DNA from: JBCDCY01 sp039180875
Lineage (GTDB): Bacteria > Pseudomonadota > Alphaproteobacteria > Rhodobacterales > Rhodobacteraceae
NCBI GenBank assembly: GCA_039180875.1
Contig: JBCDCY010000004.1
Coordinates: 1-64,000, forward strand
Length of the DNA: 64,000 bases
Direction of reading: 5' to 3'
Part shown: piece after piece, positions 45,369 to 53,959 of the stretch
Position numbering within the stretch: position 1 is the first letter of the stretch
How the letters are laid out: the number at the start of each line of letters is the position of its first letter
The notes under the pieces: model-generated
The model's database searches: none
What the model was told of the DNA's origin: nothing
What the model saw: only the letters and a program-made list of their open reading frames with translations
Position numbers and translations under genes: made by a program

Positions 45369-46976
45369 CTAATTTTCTATAAATATAGATGATCTCAATT
45401 CTTCGTATGCTTTAGTTTCATAAATATGGGGTACCAGTATGCTCAGTGCAAAAGCCTTAGGTGTGTTCCCCATTTGAGTTAGACTCAAATCTCGCCTTAT
45501 TCGGTTATTTAGGGTGCCACTTATGGCCTTGACGTCATCTGGAGCTCGGCCACGCTGTTCGGCTGCCTTTCTGAGCTCCTCATTCTTGAATTCGGTATAC
45601 TGTATAAGGGCGCTTAGCTTCCCTTTCGACTCATACAACGCAGAGATCACTTCATCATCATACAAATAGCATTCAAGATTTCGCCGATTTAGGACTGCAA
45701 TTCCTTGGCGACGAAGTTCGGATATTTCATTGTCATTTCGATCATCCCGATCAATGAGGCGACGGACGGTCGTACCCTTGACGAGTCTGTGCATAGCTTG
45801 GATGAGCGCCAAACGATCCGCTTCAACTTCATGAACGCCACCTCCATTCATAAAACGAGTATCCGGATAATCCGCGGAGAAAATCTCTTCGTAGATCTTT
45901 GCGTCCATACCCTCATTCTTGCCACCTGTGCCAATGCGGCTGCCCTCGCAGATTATGACCTCCATAGGCGCCATAAGGTTGGCAAAGTCATCGAACGCGA
46001 CGTCCAAAACGCGCTCCCAAAACACCCGCGAGGGCTTCTCCGGCGTAATCTCGACCGGATCATCGAAATTCCGGCCACCAAAGTCGATAAAGACGACCGT
46101 TCCAGGATGTTCTCTCTCAATATCTCTAGCGCGCCGCATCATCCCAGCCGAATGAGTGGCGAGCCATAGCTGCGATTGGCCCGTTATCAGTCTATAAAGC
46201 TCATCTAGCAACGCTCCCTGAAGCCGGCTGTTCATGTGCGCTTCAGGTTCGTCGATGCAAAAGATGGTGTTGTCATACTCACGGCGTTTGACTATTAAAT
46301 CGAGGATTAGATCAAATGCCGCCTTCTCGCCACCTGATAAATTCTGATATCCGAATGCTTTGGAGATACCTTTATCGAAACGAAACATTCCTTCGGAGAG
46401 GGGGTTTCCTAGGCTGTTCATTATAAGATCTGGGAAGAGTCGCCTAGTAGCATCACGAATTTCACCAATGGTGACATCTCTAAACTCTTCGAGAGTCATA
46501 GCTCCGTCTGCATTTTCGAACATATCCTCCATCGCTTGACTTGTGAGGCGCTGGTAATTTCGCGATACAGTCGCATCGTTCAATATAATTCTCTCAAGTC
46601 TATTTTCTTCGGTAGCTGGGCCAAGATTTTGAAGTGACTGAAGCCTAAATTCAGGATCATTACGATGAGCCGATCGAATATACACCGCTTTTCTTGCATC
46701 AATTTTTATAGAGTCGTAATCATGTAAGATCAGATCAACAGCCTGATTTGCATGGACAATCTCTGGCTCAGGAACTTTTTTTGCGTAGTACTCCTGCTCC
46801 CACTTTACATTGTAGTATCTCTTTCTAGACCATACGTTTAGGCCTTCAAAGAATGACGACTTCCCGCAGCCATTTGGGCCTGCGATGATCACTAGCTTTG
46901 CGGTCTCTGGGATTTGCGAGACCGTCGTGTTTGTGAAGCGCTTAAATTCCCTTAGCCTAACAGTCTGGATTCTCAT
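45369..46976 (-). CDS. AAA ATPase fused to TOPRIM/DUF4435-like domain (OLD/PARIS-like defence candidate)
   Basis: A 535-residue SMC/ABC-type ATPase: Walker A GPNGCGKS (33-40), signature LSGGEK (213-218), Walker B TIFCIDEPE (237-245) and a THS H-loop (274-276). A C-terminal domain follows with VIICEG (Glu344) and DRDDRND (409-415), placed as in TOPRIM nucleases and the DUF4435 family. This combination occurs in OLD-family nucleases, GajA, and (as two proteins or fused) the PARIS anti-phage system. No helicase, HNH or second effector gene adjoins. Composition is far more AT-rich than the surroundings (26 of 60 GC at 46561-46620). The ATG at 46976 starts on the conserved RIQTVRLREFKRF. Function inferred only. 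Confidence 0.8.
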   Translation of the reverse strand: MRIQTVRLREFKRFTNTTVSQIPETAKLVIIAGPNGCGKSSFFEGLNVWSRKRYYNVKWEQEYYAKKVPEPEIVHANQAVDLILHDYDSIKIDARKAVYIRSAHRNDPEFRLQSLQNLGPATEENRLERIILNDATVSRNYQRLTSQAMEDMFENADGAMTLEEFRDVTIGEIRDATRRLFPDLIMNSLGNPLSEGMFRFDKGISKAFGYQNLSGGEKAAFDLILDLIVKRREYDNTIFCIDEPEAHMNSRLQGALLDELYRLITGQSQLWLATHSAGMMRRARDIEREHPGTVVFIDFGGRNFDDPVEITPEKPSRVFWERVLDVAFDDFANLMAPMEVIICEGSRIGTGGKNEGMDAKIYEEIFSADYPDTRFMNGGGVHEVEADRLALIQAMHRLVKGTTVRRLIDRDDRNDNEISELRRQGIAVLNRRNLECYLYDDEVISALYESKGKLSALIQYTEFKNEELRKAAEQRGRAPDDVKAISGTLNNRIRRDLSLTQMGNTPKAFALSILVPHIYETKAYEELRSSIFIEN

Positions 46977-47132
46977 ATCGCTTCCGCTAACAAGTAAGTG
47001 GCTGGCCGTGCGCGGCGGCATTCATCGCATCCCAGTCTTTAGCTCCGCCATTTGCGCAGCGCCAGACCGTGAGCGGCTATTGGATGATCATGGCCACCCG
47101 ATTCTGTTTGTCTCAACACCTTTTCTAAGAAA

Positions 47133-47159
47133 GACTGATTTGATCAGATCAAAACAGTC
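47133..47159. promoter_or_regulatory. 27-base near-perfect palindrome upstream of the ATPase gene
   Basis: Arms GACTG-A-TTTGATC and GATCAAA-A-CAGTC around a central A, with one mismatched pair. It lies in the AT-rich gap between the exonuclease-family gene and the ATPase gene (both minus strand). It could be an operator for the ATPase gene or a terminator hairpin of the exonuclease gene (followed on the minus strand by TTTCTT). The rest of the 237-base gap shows no gene. Confidence 0.55.
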
Positions 47160-47213
47160 CTACTTTGCAAATATGAAATAGTAAATTGATAAGAGTTGTC
47201 CTCTGCTCTAATG

Positions 47214-48221
47214 TCACCTTGCTAACTCGAAGGTCGCGACAACCGGCGCGTGGTCCGAGCTCGGGTATTTCTTGTCCGATGCGAACGCGATCGACTCGTC
47301 GCGGACGATTTCGTTGTGGATCTCGGTGCTGCGGTACGCCCCGATCAGGGCTCGGCTGACCAATAGGTGGTCGAGCATGTTCTTGCGGCCGTGGTGGTAG
47401 AGGGTGAAGCGTTTGTCCTTGGGCACGCTCTCCTCGAGCGGATAGAGGACGTAGGGGTTGAGGGCGGGGTTGCCCGTGTCCTCCACCTCTCCCCTGAGTG
47501 CCATCACCGGCACCTCGTCGCTCTCGGCGTTGAGGTCGCCGCAGACCACCACCATCGCCTCCGGGTCCGCATCGATCAGCCGGTCGACGAAGATCCGGGT
47601 CTCGAGCGCCGCGCCCACCCGCTTCATGGACGAGAGAAAGAACCCCTCGGCCCAGCCCGCCGCCGTCTTCCACTTGAAGTCCCGCGGCCCCTGGCCGGCG
47701 ATCGGTGTCGGGCGCTTGGACTTGTAGTGCACGTTGATCACGTGCAGCACGCCGAGATCTCCGGCCAGGCGGATCCGGGTGTAGAGCATCGGCCGGTCCC
47801 ACTTGATGTCGCGCACCCGCCCCGGGTCGTCGTCGGTCACGATGTTGTACTGCGGCGGATCGGCGAATTCGTGCAGGATCTCCCGCCCCTCCTCGAACGC
47901 CATGTCGGGGTGGATGACGGTGACGAGGTTGCGGAAGCGCTCCACGTCCGGTTTGCCCTTGAGCGTGGTGGAGCGGAGGTCCCAGCCCGCGTACTTCGTC
48001 CCCTCAAAGAGCCGGCGAAGGGCGCGAAGGCCCCGCGGGCCGCTGTCTTCGTCCTGGCCGTGCACCTCCTGCAGGCAGAGGATATCGGCGTCGATCCGCT
48101 GCAATTGCGGGCGCAGGATCGCCGCGCGCTCCTCGAAGGTCGGCTCGGTGTCGCGCCTGTCCGGCGGGATCGGCGCATCGTCGAGGTTCTCGATATTGAA
48201 GGTCGCGATGCGCAACGCCAT
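47214..48221 (-). CDS. Endonuclease/exonuclease/phosphatase family protein
   Basis: A 335-residue DNase I-like fold protein. The metal-dependent phosphodiesterase motifs are all present: FNIENLD near the N-terminus, the catalytic Glu in LCLQEVHGQDE, GDLNAESDE (Asp and Asn), and the final SDHAPVVATFEL with catalytic Asp-His. No signal peptide is visible, so it is cytoplasmic. It may act on nucleic acids or on phospholipid or inositol phosphates. GC content is normal, unlike the following ATPase gene, so it probably predates that insertion. Confidence 0.88.
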   Translation of the reverse strand: MALRIATFNIENLDDAPIPPDRRDTEPTFEERAAILRPQLQRIDADILCLQEVHGQDEDSGPRGLRALRRLFEGTKYAGWDLRSTTLKGKPDVERFRNLVTVIHPDMAFEEGREILHEFADPPQYNIVTDDDPGRVRDIKWDRPMLYTRIRLAGDLGVLHVINVHYKSKRPTPIAGQGPRDFKWKTAAGWAEGFFLSSMKRVGAALETRIFVDRLIDADPEAMVVVCGDLNAESDEVPVMALRGEVEDTGNPALNPYVLYPLEESVPKDKRFTLYHHGRKNMLDHLLVSRALIGAYRSTEIHNEIVRDESIAFASDKKYPSSDHAPVVATFELAR

Positions 48222-48372
48222 GTCGCCTCCAAGGTTGCAGCGGGCAATCAGGTTTGTTTCAACTCGGGCTGAGGGTCGGCGAGGCTGGGAGTCGGGTCAA
48301 GCGCCGGGATCGGGCGAGCCCAGGATTGGGGGAGCTGAAAAGCGGGAGAGCCCAAGGAAGTGGGAGAGCATC

Positions 48373-48813
48373 GTGTCAGGATTTGAATACAAGGTCGTGC
48401 CGGCCCCCCGCCGCGCCGGCCGGGTGAAGGGGGCCCGCAGCTCTCAGGACCGCTTTGCCCACACCCTGACCGAGACCATCAACGAATTGTCGCGGGAGGG
48501 TTGGGAGTACATGCGGGCCGAGACCCTGCCGTGCGAGGAGCGGGGCAGCGTGCTGAGGAAGCGGGAGGAGCACTATCACTCCGTCCTGGTCTTCCGCCGG
48601 GCGGTGGGCGCGAAGGCGGTGGCCGATCCGCGGCCGATCCGTCCGGTGGAGGAGGCGAAGCCGGCGACGCTCCGTCATGCGCCGGAGAACCCGCCCCGCC
48701 CGCTCCGTCCCGAGCGGGCGGCCCGCGAACGGCCCGCGACCGAAAGACCGACTGCCGAACGACCGGCACCGGATGGGGAGAAGCCGACCCTCGGCCCGGC
48801 GCGGCGCGACTAG
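48373..48813 (+). CDS. DUF4177 domain protein with Pro/Arg-rich tail
   Basis: A 146-residue protein. Residues 1-75 form the DUF4177 module (FEYKVVPAP, then TINELSREGWEYMRAETLP and EEHYHSVLVFRR). The remaining 70 residues are low-complexity, rich in Pro, Arg, Glu and Ala, with repeats like ERPATERPTAERPAP. The GTG at 48373 is used because GGGAG precedes it by 8 bases and the domain starts there. Unknown function; the upstream 150 bases to the exonuclease gene hold only GA-rich sequence and its presumed promoter. Confidence 0.8.
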   Translation: MSGFEYKVVPAPRRAGRVKGARSSQDRFAHTLTETINELSREGWEYMRAETLPCEERGSVLRKREEHYHSVLVFRRAVGAKAVADPRPIRPVEEAKPATLRHAPENPPRPLRPERAARERPATERPTAERPAPDGEKPTLGPARRD

Positions 48814-48838
48814 TTTGGACTGAGGCGAGCCGGGCGCA

Positions 48839-49051
48839 TCAGCGCTCGTCCTCCTCCTCATCGTCACCGTCCGGCACCACGGCATCGACGGCCGCGCCGG
48901 CGACATTGGCGGTGGTGCGCACCGCCGTTCCCGCGACCGATGCGGTGGTCTTCACCGCGGTTCCGGCCACCGAGGCGGCCGTCCCGACCGCCGTTGAGAC
49001 AACGCAGCCCGACGTCATCAGCGCCAGTGCCGCGAGCACGACTGCTCTCAC
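48839..49051 (-). CDS. Small lipoprotein with internal repeats (NF038104-type)
   Basis: A 70-residue lipoprotein: short signal and lipobox LMTSGC (Cys16), then a threefold imperfect repeat of roughly 11 residues (TAASVAGTAVK, TTASVAGTAVR, TTANVAGAAVD) and an acidic tail DGDDEEEDER. It fits small alphaproteobacterial lipoproteins found beside bolA. Its ATG overlaps the bolA stop (ATGA), showing co-translation. Function unknown. Confidence 0.78.
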   Translation of the reverse strand: MRAVVLAALALMTSGCVVSTAVGTAASVAGTAVKTTASVAGTAVRTTANVAGAAVDAVVPDGDDEEEDER

Positions 49052-49317
49052 CCCTCGTCCTCCTCCAACCGCATGGACAGCGCGTGGATCCCCTCATCCC
49101 CCAGATCGTCGCGAAGGACGTCGTAGACGGCGCGCTGCCGGGCGACGCGGTTCATACCGCGAAACCGGGTGGAGTGCATCACGATCCTGAAATGGGTCTC
49201 CCCGCCCTCGCGCCAGCCGCCATGGCCGCGGTGGCGGTCGCTCTCGTCCGCGATCTCCAACAGGCTCGGCGCGAAGGCGCTCATCAGCTTGGCGCGGATG
49301 GTCTGTTCCACGGTCAT
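49048..49317 (-). CDS. bolA: BolA family protein
   Basis: An 89-residue BolA-like protein, a partner of monothiol glutaredoxins in iron-sulfur handling or a DNA-binding regulator. Features are TIRAKLMSAFAPSLLEIADES, then THFRIVMHSTRF and the RQRAVYDVLRDDLGD-IHALSMRL ending of the class II KH-like fold. The ATG at 49317 follows GGAGAC; upstream codons are non-conserved. Divergent from the J-domain gene with 100 bases between; the lipoprotein gene follows with a 4-base overlap. Confidence 0.9.
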   Translation of the reverse strand: MTVEQTIRAKLMSAFAPSLLEIADESDRHRGHGGWREGGETHFRIVMHSTRFRGMNRVARQRAVYDVLRDDLGDEGIHALSMRLEEDEG

Positions 49318-49417
49318 GGCGACGAAGTGTCTCCGTCTTATTCTTGGCGATATCGCTGGCGACACTAAGCTTGGTGGGAACGACTCGCAAACCGGGAGCG
49401 CCCTAGGGGCGACAATC

Positions 49418-50092
49418 ATGCCGCGCAGAACGCCCTTCGACTTCGACATCTCCGTCTCCGCCGACAAGAAGCGGCGGGCGCGGCTGCGTGGGCGAAACGG
49501 TGCGGGGACGGAGCCGAATGGCGGCCGGGTCTGCGAGCATCCGAACTGCTCCGCTCCGGGCCTCTACCGCGCGCCGGCTGCGCCCGATCGGCTGGACGAG
49601 TTCCGCTGGTTCTGCCTCGACCATGTGCGCGAGTACAACCGCAGCTGGAACTACTTCCGAAACGCCAGCCAGGACGAACTGGAGCAGGCGCTGAACGCCA
49701 ATGTCTGGGACCGGCCGACCTGGAAATTCGGTGAGGGGCCAAAGCGGGTCGACGGCCAGCATGGCCACAGCGAGGGCAATGCCTGGCGCCGGCTCGGCTT
49801 CGACGATCCCCTGGATTTGCTGGGGGAGAACGCGACGCGCAACCCCGGCGCCGCGGCGCAGCAGGCGCAGGCCCGACCGGTGCGCCGCCTGCCCCAGACC
49901 GAGCGCCGGGCCCTTGATATCCTCGGCGCCCGGGACGACCAGTCGAAGACCGAGATCCGCAAGATGTACGTGAGCCTGGTGAAGGACCTGCACCCGGACG
50001 TGAACGCCGGCCGGCGCGATGACGAGGATCGCCTGCGCGAGGTCGTCTGGGCCTGGGACCAGATCCGGGCAAGCCGCTCGTTTAGGGACTGA
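49418..50092 (+). CDS. J-domain (DnaJ-like) protein
   Basis: A 224-residue protein with the J-domain at its C-terminus (about 160-224): RRALDILGARDDQ, helix IRKMYVSLVKDLHPDVNAG containing the HPD motif that stimulates Hsp70 ATPase, and a last helix. The N-terminal part has a CEHPNCSAPGLYRAP and WFCLDH arrangement that may bind zinc. This type is common just upstream of cobS in alphaproteobacteria; it is a specialised co-chaperone rather than DnaJ itself. Start at 49418 with AGGGGC before it. Confidence 0.88.
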   Translation: MPRRTPFDFDISVSADKKRRARLRGRNGAGTEPNGGRVCEHPNCSAPGLYRAPAAPDRLDEFRWFCLDHVREYNRSWNYFRNASQDELEQALNANVWDRPTWKFGEGPKRVDGQHGHSEGNAWRRLGFDDPLDLLGENATRNPGAAAQQAQARPVRRLPQTERRALDILGARDDQSKTEIRKMYVSLVKDLHPDVNAGRRDDEDRLREVVWAWDQIRASRSFRD

Positions 50093-50177
50093 GGCGGAGC
50101 GGCCCGGTGCTTGCCCTTGCACCGCGGCACGTTATCCTCCAAACACCGGCCTGAAATCGAACGCGAGGACCTGAAGG

Positions 50178-51164
50178 ATGGCGGACGGGGCCCTGGACCT
50201 GCCGACAGAACCGACCCTGAGCGTCTCGGTGCGCGAAGCCTTCGGCATCGACAGCGATATGACGGTGAAGGGCTTCGACGGCCCGTCGGACCGGGTGCCG
50301 GTGGTCGATCCTACCTATCGCTTCGACCGCGACACCACCCTCGCCATCCTCGCGGGTTTTGCCCACAACCGCCGGGTGATGATCCAGGGCTATCACGGCA
50401 CGGGCAAATCGACGCATATCGAACAGGTTGCCGCGCGGCTGAACTGGCCCTGCGTGCGCGTCAACCTCGACAGCCATATCAGTCGGATCGACCTGATCGG
50501 CAAGGACGCGATCAAGATCCGCGACGGCAAGCAGGTGACGGAGTTCCATGAGGGCATTCTGCCCTGGGCGCTGCGCAACCCGGTCGCCATCGTCTTCGAC
50601 GAGTATGACGCCGGCCGGCCCGACGTGATGTTTGTGATCCAGCGGGTGCTGGAGGTGGACGGCAAGCTGACGCTTCTGGATCAGAACGAGGTGATCCACC
50701 CGCATCCCTATTTCCGCCTGTTCGCCACCGCGAACACCGTGGGCCTCGGCGACACCACGGGCCTCTACCACGGCACCCAGCAGATCAACCAAGGCCAGAT
50801 GGACCGCTGGTCCCTGGTGGCGACGCTCAACTACCTCAGCCACGATGACGAGGTGGAGATCGTGCTGGCCAAGAACGCGGCCTACGCCAACGACGCCGGG
50901 CGGACCACGGTCGGGCGCATGGTGACAGTGGCCGATCTTTCCCGCACCGCCTTCATGAACGGCGACATCTCCACAGTGATGAGCCCGCGCACGGTGCTGA
51001 ACTGGGCCGAAAACGCGGAGATCTTCGGCGATGTCGGTTTCGCCTTCCGCCTGACTTTCCTCAACAAATGCGATGAGTTGGAGCGTCAGACGGTGGCCGA
51101 ATTCTATCAGCGCTGCTTCAACGCCGAACTGCCGGAAAGCGCGGCGAGCGTCAGCCTCGGCTAG
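50178..51164 (+). CDS. cobS: Cobaltochelatase subunit CobS
   Basis: AAA+ ATPase subunit of the CobN-CobS-CobT complex that inserts cobalt into hydrogenobyrinic acid diamide during aerobic vitamin B12 synthesis. The 328-residue protein has Walker A GYHGTGKST (71-79), Walker B VAIVFDEYDA and ATANTVGLGDTTGLYHGTQQINQGQMDRW, a CobS-specific stretch with sensor function. cobT, which normally follows, is not in the window; an aminotransferase gene on the other strand takes its place. A stand-alone MoxR-like role therefore cannot be excluded. Confidence 0.93.
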   Translation: MADGALDLPTEPTLSVSVREAFGIDSDMTVKGFDGPSDRVPVVDPTYRFDRDTTLAILAGFAHNRRVMIQGYHGTGKSTHIEQVAARLNWPCVRVNLDSHISRIDLIGKDAIKIRDGKQVTEFHEGILPWALRNPVAIVFDEYDAGRPDVMFVIQRVLEVDGKLTLLDQNEVIHPHPYFRLFATANTVGLGDTTGLYHGTQQINQGQMDRWSLVATLNYLSHDDEVEIVLAKNAAYANDAGRTTVGRMVTVADLSRTAFMNGDISTVMSPRTVLNWAENAEIFGDVGFAFRLTFLNKCDELERQTVAEFYQRCFNAELPESAASVSLG

Positions 51165-51190
51165 GCCGACGCCGACCCGTTATTGACCCG

Positions 51191-52366
51191 CTATTGCAGG
51201 TCGGCGAAGGCCGATTGCAGGCGGCCGACGGCGTCCTCCACGACCGAACGCGGGCAGGCCAGATTGAAGCGCAGGTGGCTCTCTCCGCCCTGGCCGAAGC
51301 TTGGGCCGTGGTTGACCGCGATCTTGGCGGTCTTCTCGACCCGCTCCGTCACTTCCGCCTCGCTCATGCCGGTGCCGGAGAAATCGACCCAGGAGAGGTA
51401 GGTTGCCTGCAGCTCCATCGAGCGCACGCCGGGGATCGCCGCCACGCCCGCGTCGAACACCCGCCGGTTCTGGTCGAGATAATCGATCAGTGCGGCGAGC
51501 CAGGCGTCTCCGCCGGCATAGGCAGCCTCCGTCATCAGCATGCCGAAACGATTGGGATAGGCCCCGGCGGCCTCGTGCACCTCGGCAAAGCGGGCGAGCA
51601 GCGCCGGGTCCTCGATGATCACATTGCCCGTCATGCCGCCGGCCAGGCCGAAGGTCTTGGACGCGGCGGCCAGCGTCACCAAGCGGTCGCTGATATCGGG
51701 GGCGGCGAGGGCTGTGACCACGTGCTTCGATCCCGGCAGCACCAGGTCGTGGTGGATCTCGTCGGCGATCAGGATCAGGTCGTGGGTGACGCAGAAATCG
51801 GCGAGGGCGCGGAGCTCCTCGGCCGTCCAGACCCGGCCGCCAGGATTGTGCGGCGAGCAGAGGATGACCATCCGCTCCCGCCCGGTGAGCTGCCCCGCCA
51901 GGGCGTCGAGGTCCATGATGTACTGGCCACCGACGATCGGCATCTCGCTCTGCACGATCGCGCGTTTGTTGGCCCGGATCATCTTGTGGAAGGCGTGGTA
52001 GACCGGGCTGAACAGGATAATGCCGTCGCCCGGCTCGGAATAGGCTTGCAGGCAAAGGCCGATGGCGGAGACCAGGCCGTGCGTGATGCGGATCCAGTCG
52101 GGCGAGACGGTCCAGCCGTGATGGCGCGCCATCCAGTCCACCGTCGCCCGGCGGTAGCCGCTGTCGTCGGTGTAATAGCCGTGGATGCCGTTCTGGACGG
52201 CGGCGGAGAGTGCCTCGTTGACGCAGGCGGGCGGGCGGAAATCCATGTCTGCCACCCACATGGCGATGCCGTCCCGGGGGCTGACGCCGAACAGCGGCTG
52301 CATCGCGTCCCATTTCGCCGAGTGGGTGCCCCGCCGGTCGATCACGGTGTCGAAGTCGTGGGTCAT
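51191..52366 (-). CDS. PLP aminotransferase, MalY/PatB type (C-S lyase)
   Basis: A 391-residue fold-type I PLP enzyme resembling cystathionine beta-lyase PatB/MalY. Typical features are MWVADMDFRPP near the N-terminus, YYTDDSGYRRAT, SPHNPGGRVW, ADEIHHDLVLPG and the Schiff-base Lys in AASKTFGLAGGMTGN. The last part (HGPSFGQGGESHLRFNLACP) carries the substrate-carboxylate Arg. Probable activity is beta-elimination on cystathionine or related thiol amino acids. Convergent with cobS (26-base gap) and divergent from def. Confidence 0.9.
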   Translation of the reverse strand: MTHDFDTVIDRRGTHSAKWDAMQPLFGVSPRDGIAMWVADMDFRPPACVNEALSAAVQNGIHGYYTDDSGYRRATVDWMARHHGWTVSPDWIRITHGLVSAIGLCLQAYSEPGDGIILFSPVYHAFHKMIRANKRAIVQSEMPIVGGQYIMDLDALAGQLTGRERMVILCSPHNPGGRVWTAEELRALADFCVTHDLILIADEIHHDLVLPGSKHVVTALAAPDISDRLVTLAAASKTFGLAGGMTGNVIIEDPALLARFAEVHEAAGAYPNRFGMLMTEAAYAGGDAWLAALIDYLDQNRRVFDAGVAAIPGVRSMELQATYLSWVDFSGTGMSEAEVTERVEKTAKIAVNHGPSFGQGGESHLRFNLACPRSVVEDAVGRLQSAFADLQ

Positions 52367-52473
52367 CCAACCCTCCTGGCCAAAACGCCGCTCAAGCTAG
52401 CGGATGGCGGGCCGTGGGCAAGCCGAAAGGCGGCGCGCTTGCGCCCCCCCAGGCGATCGCATAGATCGCTGCC

Positions 52474-52992
52474 ATGGCGATCCGACCGATCCTGATCCAT
52501 CCGGACCCCCGGTTGAAGAAGACCTGCCTGCCGGTGGCCACGGTCGACCGGACCGTGCGGCAGTTGATGGAGGACATGCTCGAGACGATGTACGCCGCCC
52601 CAGGGATCGGCCTCGCTGCACCTCAGGTCGGGGTCTTGAAGCGTGTCCTGGTGATGGATTGCAGCGACAAGGAGGGCCCGCCCGAGCCGATCCGCATGGT
52701 CAACCCCGAGGTCACCTGGTCGTCGGAGGAGGAGAACCTGCACGAGGAGGGCTGCCTGTCGATTCCGGACACTTACGCAGAAGTGACACGCCCGAGCGCC
52801 GTCCGCGTGCGCTGGACGGATGAGCGTGGCGAGCGGCAGGAAGAGCAGTTCGAGGGTCTGTATGCGACCTGCGTGCAGCATGAGATCGACCACCTGAACG
52901 GCCGGCTCTTCATCGACTATCTCGGCGCGGTGAAGCGCGGCTTGATCACCACCAAGATGCGCAAGTTGAAGAAGGCGCGGGCGACGGCCTAG
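52474..52992 (+). CDS. def: Peptide deformylase
   Basis: Removes the N-formyl group from nascent proteins. The 172-residue protein has all three motifs: GIGLAAPQVG (44-53), EGCLS with metal ligand Cys94, and QHEIDH (135-140) giving His136, Glu137 and His140. This is the type 1 (Gram-negative) form. Paired with fmt, 27 bases downstream, the usual arrangement that couples formylation and deformylation. Confidence 0.97.
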   Translation: MAIRPILIHPDPRLKKTCLPVATVDRTVRQLMEDMLETMYAAPGIGLAAPQVGVLKRVLVMDCSDKEGPPEPIRMVNPEVTWSSEEENLHEEGCLSIPDTYAEVTRPSAVRVRWTDERGERQEEQFEGLYATCVQHEIDHLNGRLFIDYLGAVKRGLITTKMRKLKKARATA

Positions 52993-53019
52993 GCGCCTGC
53001 GCCGGGCGTCGGAGGGGCC

Positions 53020-53949
53020 ATGCGCGTCGTCTTCATGGGCACACCCGATTTCGCGGTCGCCGCCCTCGCTGCCCTGCTCGAGGCCGGGCACGAGGTGGCC
53101 GCCGTCTATTGCCAGCCGCCGCGCCCGGCCGGTCGGGGCAAGCAGCTACGGCCATCGCCGGTCCAGGCTTATGCCGAAGCGCGGGGGCTGACGGTGCATC
53201 ATCCGACAAGCCTTCGGGATCCCGAGGCCGTAGCGGCGTTCGAGGCCCACGGCGCCGACATCGCGGTGGTTGCGGCCTACGGCCTGATCCTGCCGGCCCC
53301 GATCCTCGCCGCACCCCGGCACGGCTGCCTCAATATCCACGCCTCGCTCCTGCCGCGTTGGCGCGGTGCCGCGCCGATCCAGCGGGCAATCATGGCCGGC
53401 GATCGGGAGAGCGGGGTCTGCATCATGCAGATGGAGGCGGGGCTCGACACCGGTCCCGTGTTGCTGAGGGAAGCGACGCCGCTCGCCCCAGCGGAGACGG
53501 CGGGCAGCCTGCACGACCGGCTCGCGGCGATGGGCGCCCGACTGATCGTCGAGGCGCTCGCCGGTCTCGACCGTCTCACCCCCGTCCCGCAAAGTGCCGA
53601 GGGCATCACCTACGCCGCCAAGATCGAGAAGTCGGAGGCGCAGATCGACTGGACACAGCCCGCCCCGGTGCTGGAGCGCACGATCCGGGCGCTCAACCCC
53701 GTCCCCGCCGCCTGGTGCCCCCTCGGGCGGGAGCGGCTGCGGGTACTGCTGGCGGAAATCGGCCCGGGATCGGCGGCCGCCCCCGGGACTGTCCTGGATG
53801 ACCGATTGACCGTTGCCTGCGGCGATGGGAGCCTGCGCCTACGCACCGTGCAGCGTGCCGGGCGCGCCCCGATGACGGCGGAAGCGTTCCTGCGCGGCAC
53901 CAAGATCCCTGCCGGCACCAGCCTGACGGCCGCGGGGCAAGGCGAGTGA
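53020..53949 (+). CDS. fmt: Methionyl-tRNA formyltransferase
   Basis: Formylates initiator Met-tRNA with 10-formyltetrahydrofolate. In 309 residues: MGTPDFAVAALAALLEAGHEV at the start, PARPAGRG-like PPRPAGRGKQL, and the catalytic LNIHASLLPRWRGAAPIQ with Asn-His, followed by the C-terminal OB-fold domain (about 205-300). Preceded by def. The next gene in the same direction begins 10 bases after its stop. Confidence 0.97.
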   Translation: MRVVFMGTPDFAVAALAALLEAGHEVAAVYCQPPRPAGRGKQLRPSPVQAYAEARGLTVHHPTSLRDPEAVAAFEAHGADIAVVAAYGLILPAPILAAPRHGCLNIHASLLPRWRGAAPIQRAIMAGDRESGVCIMQMEAGLDTGPVLLREATPLAPAETAGSLHDRLAAMGARLIVEALAGLDRLTPVPQSAEGITYAAKIEKSEAQIDWTQPAPVLERTIRALNPVPAAWCPLGRERLRVLLAEIGPGSAAAPGTVLDDRLTVACGDGSLRLRTVQRAGRAPMTAEAFLRGTKIPAGTSLTAAGQGE

Positions 53950-53959
53950 AGGGCCGGAG

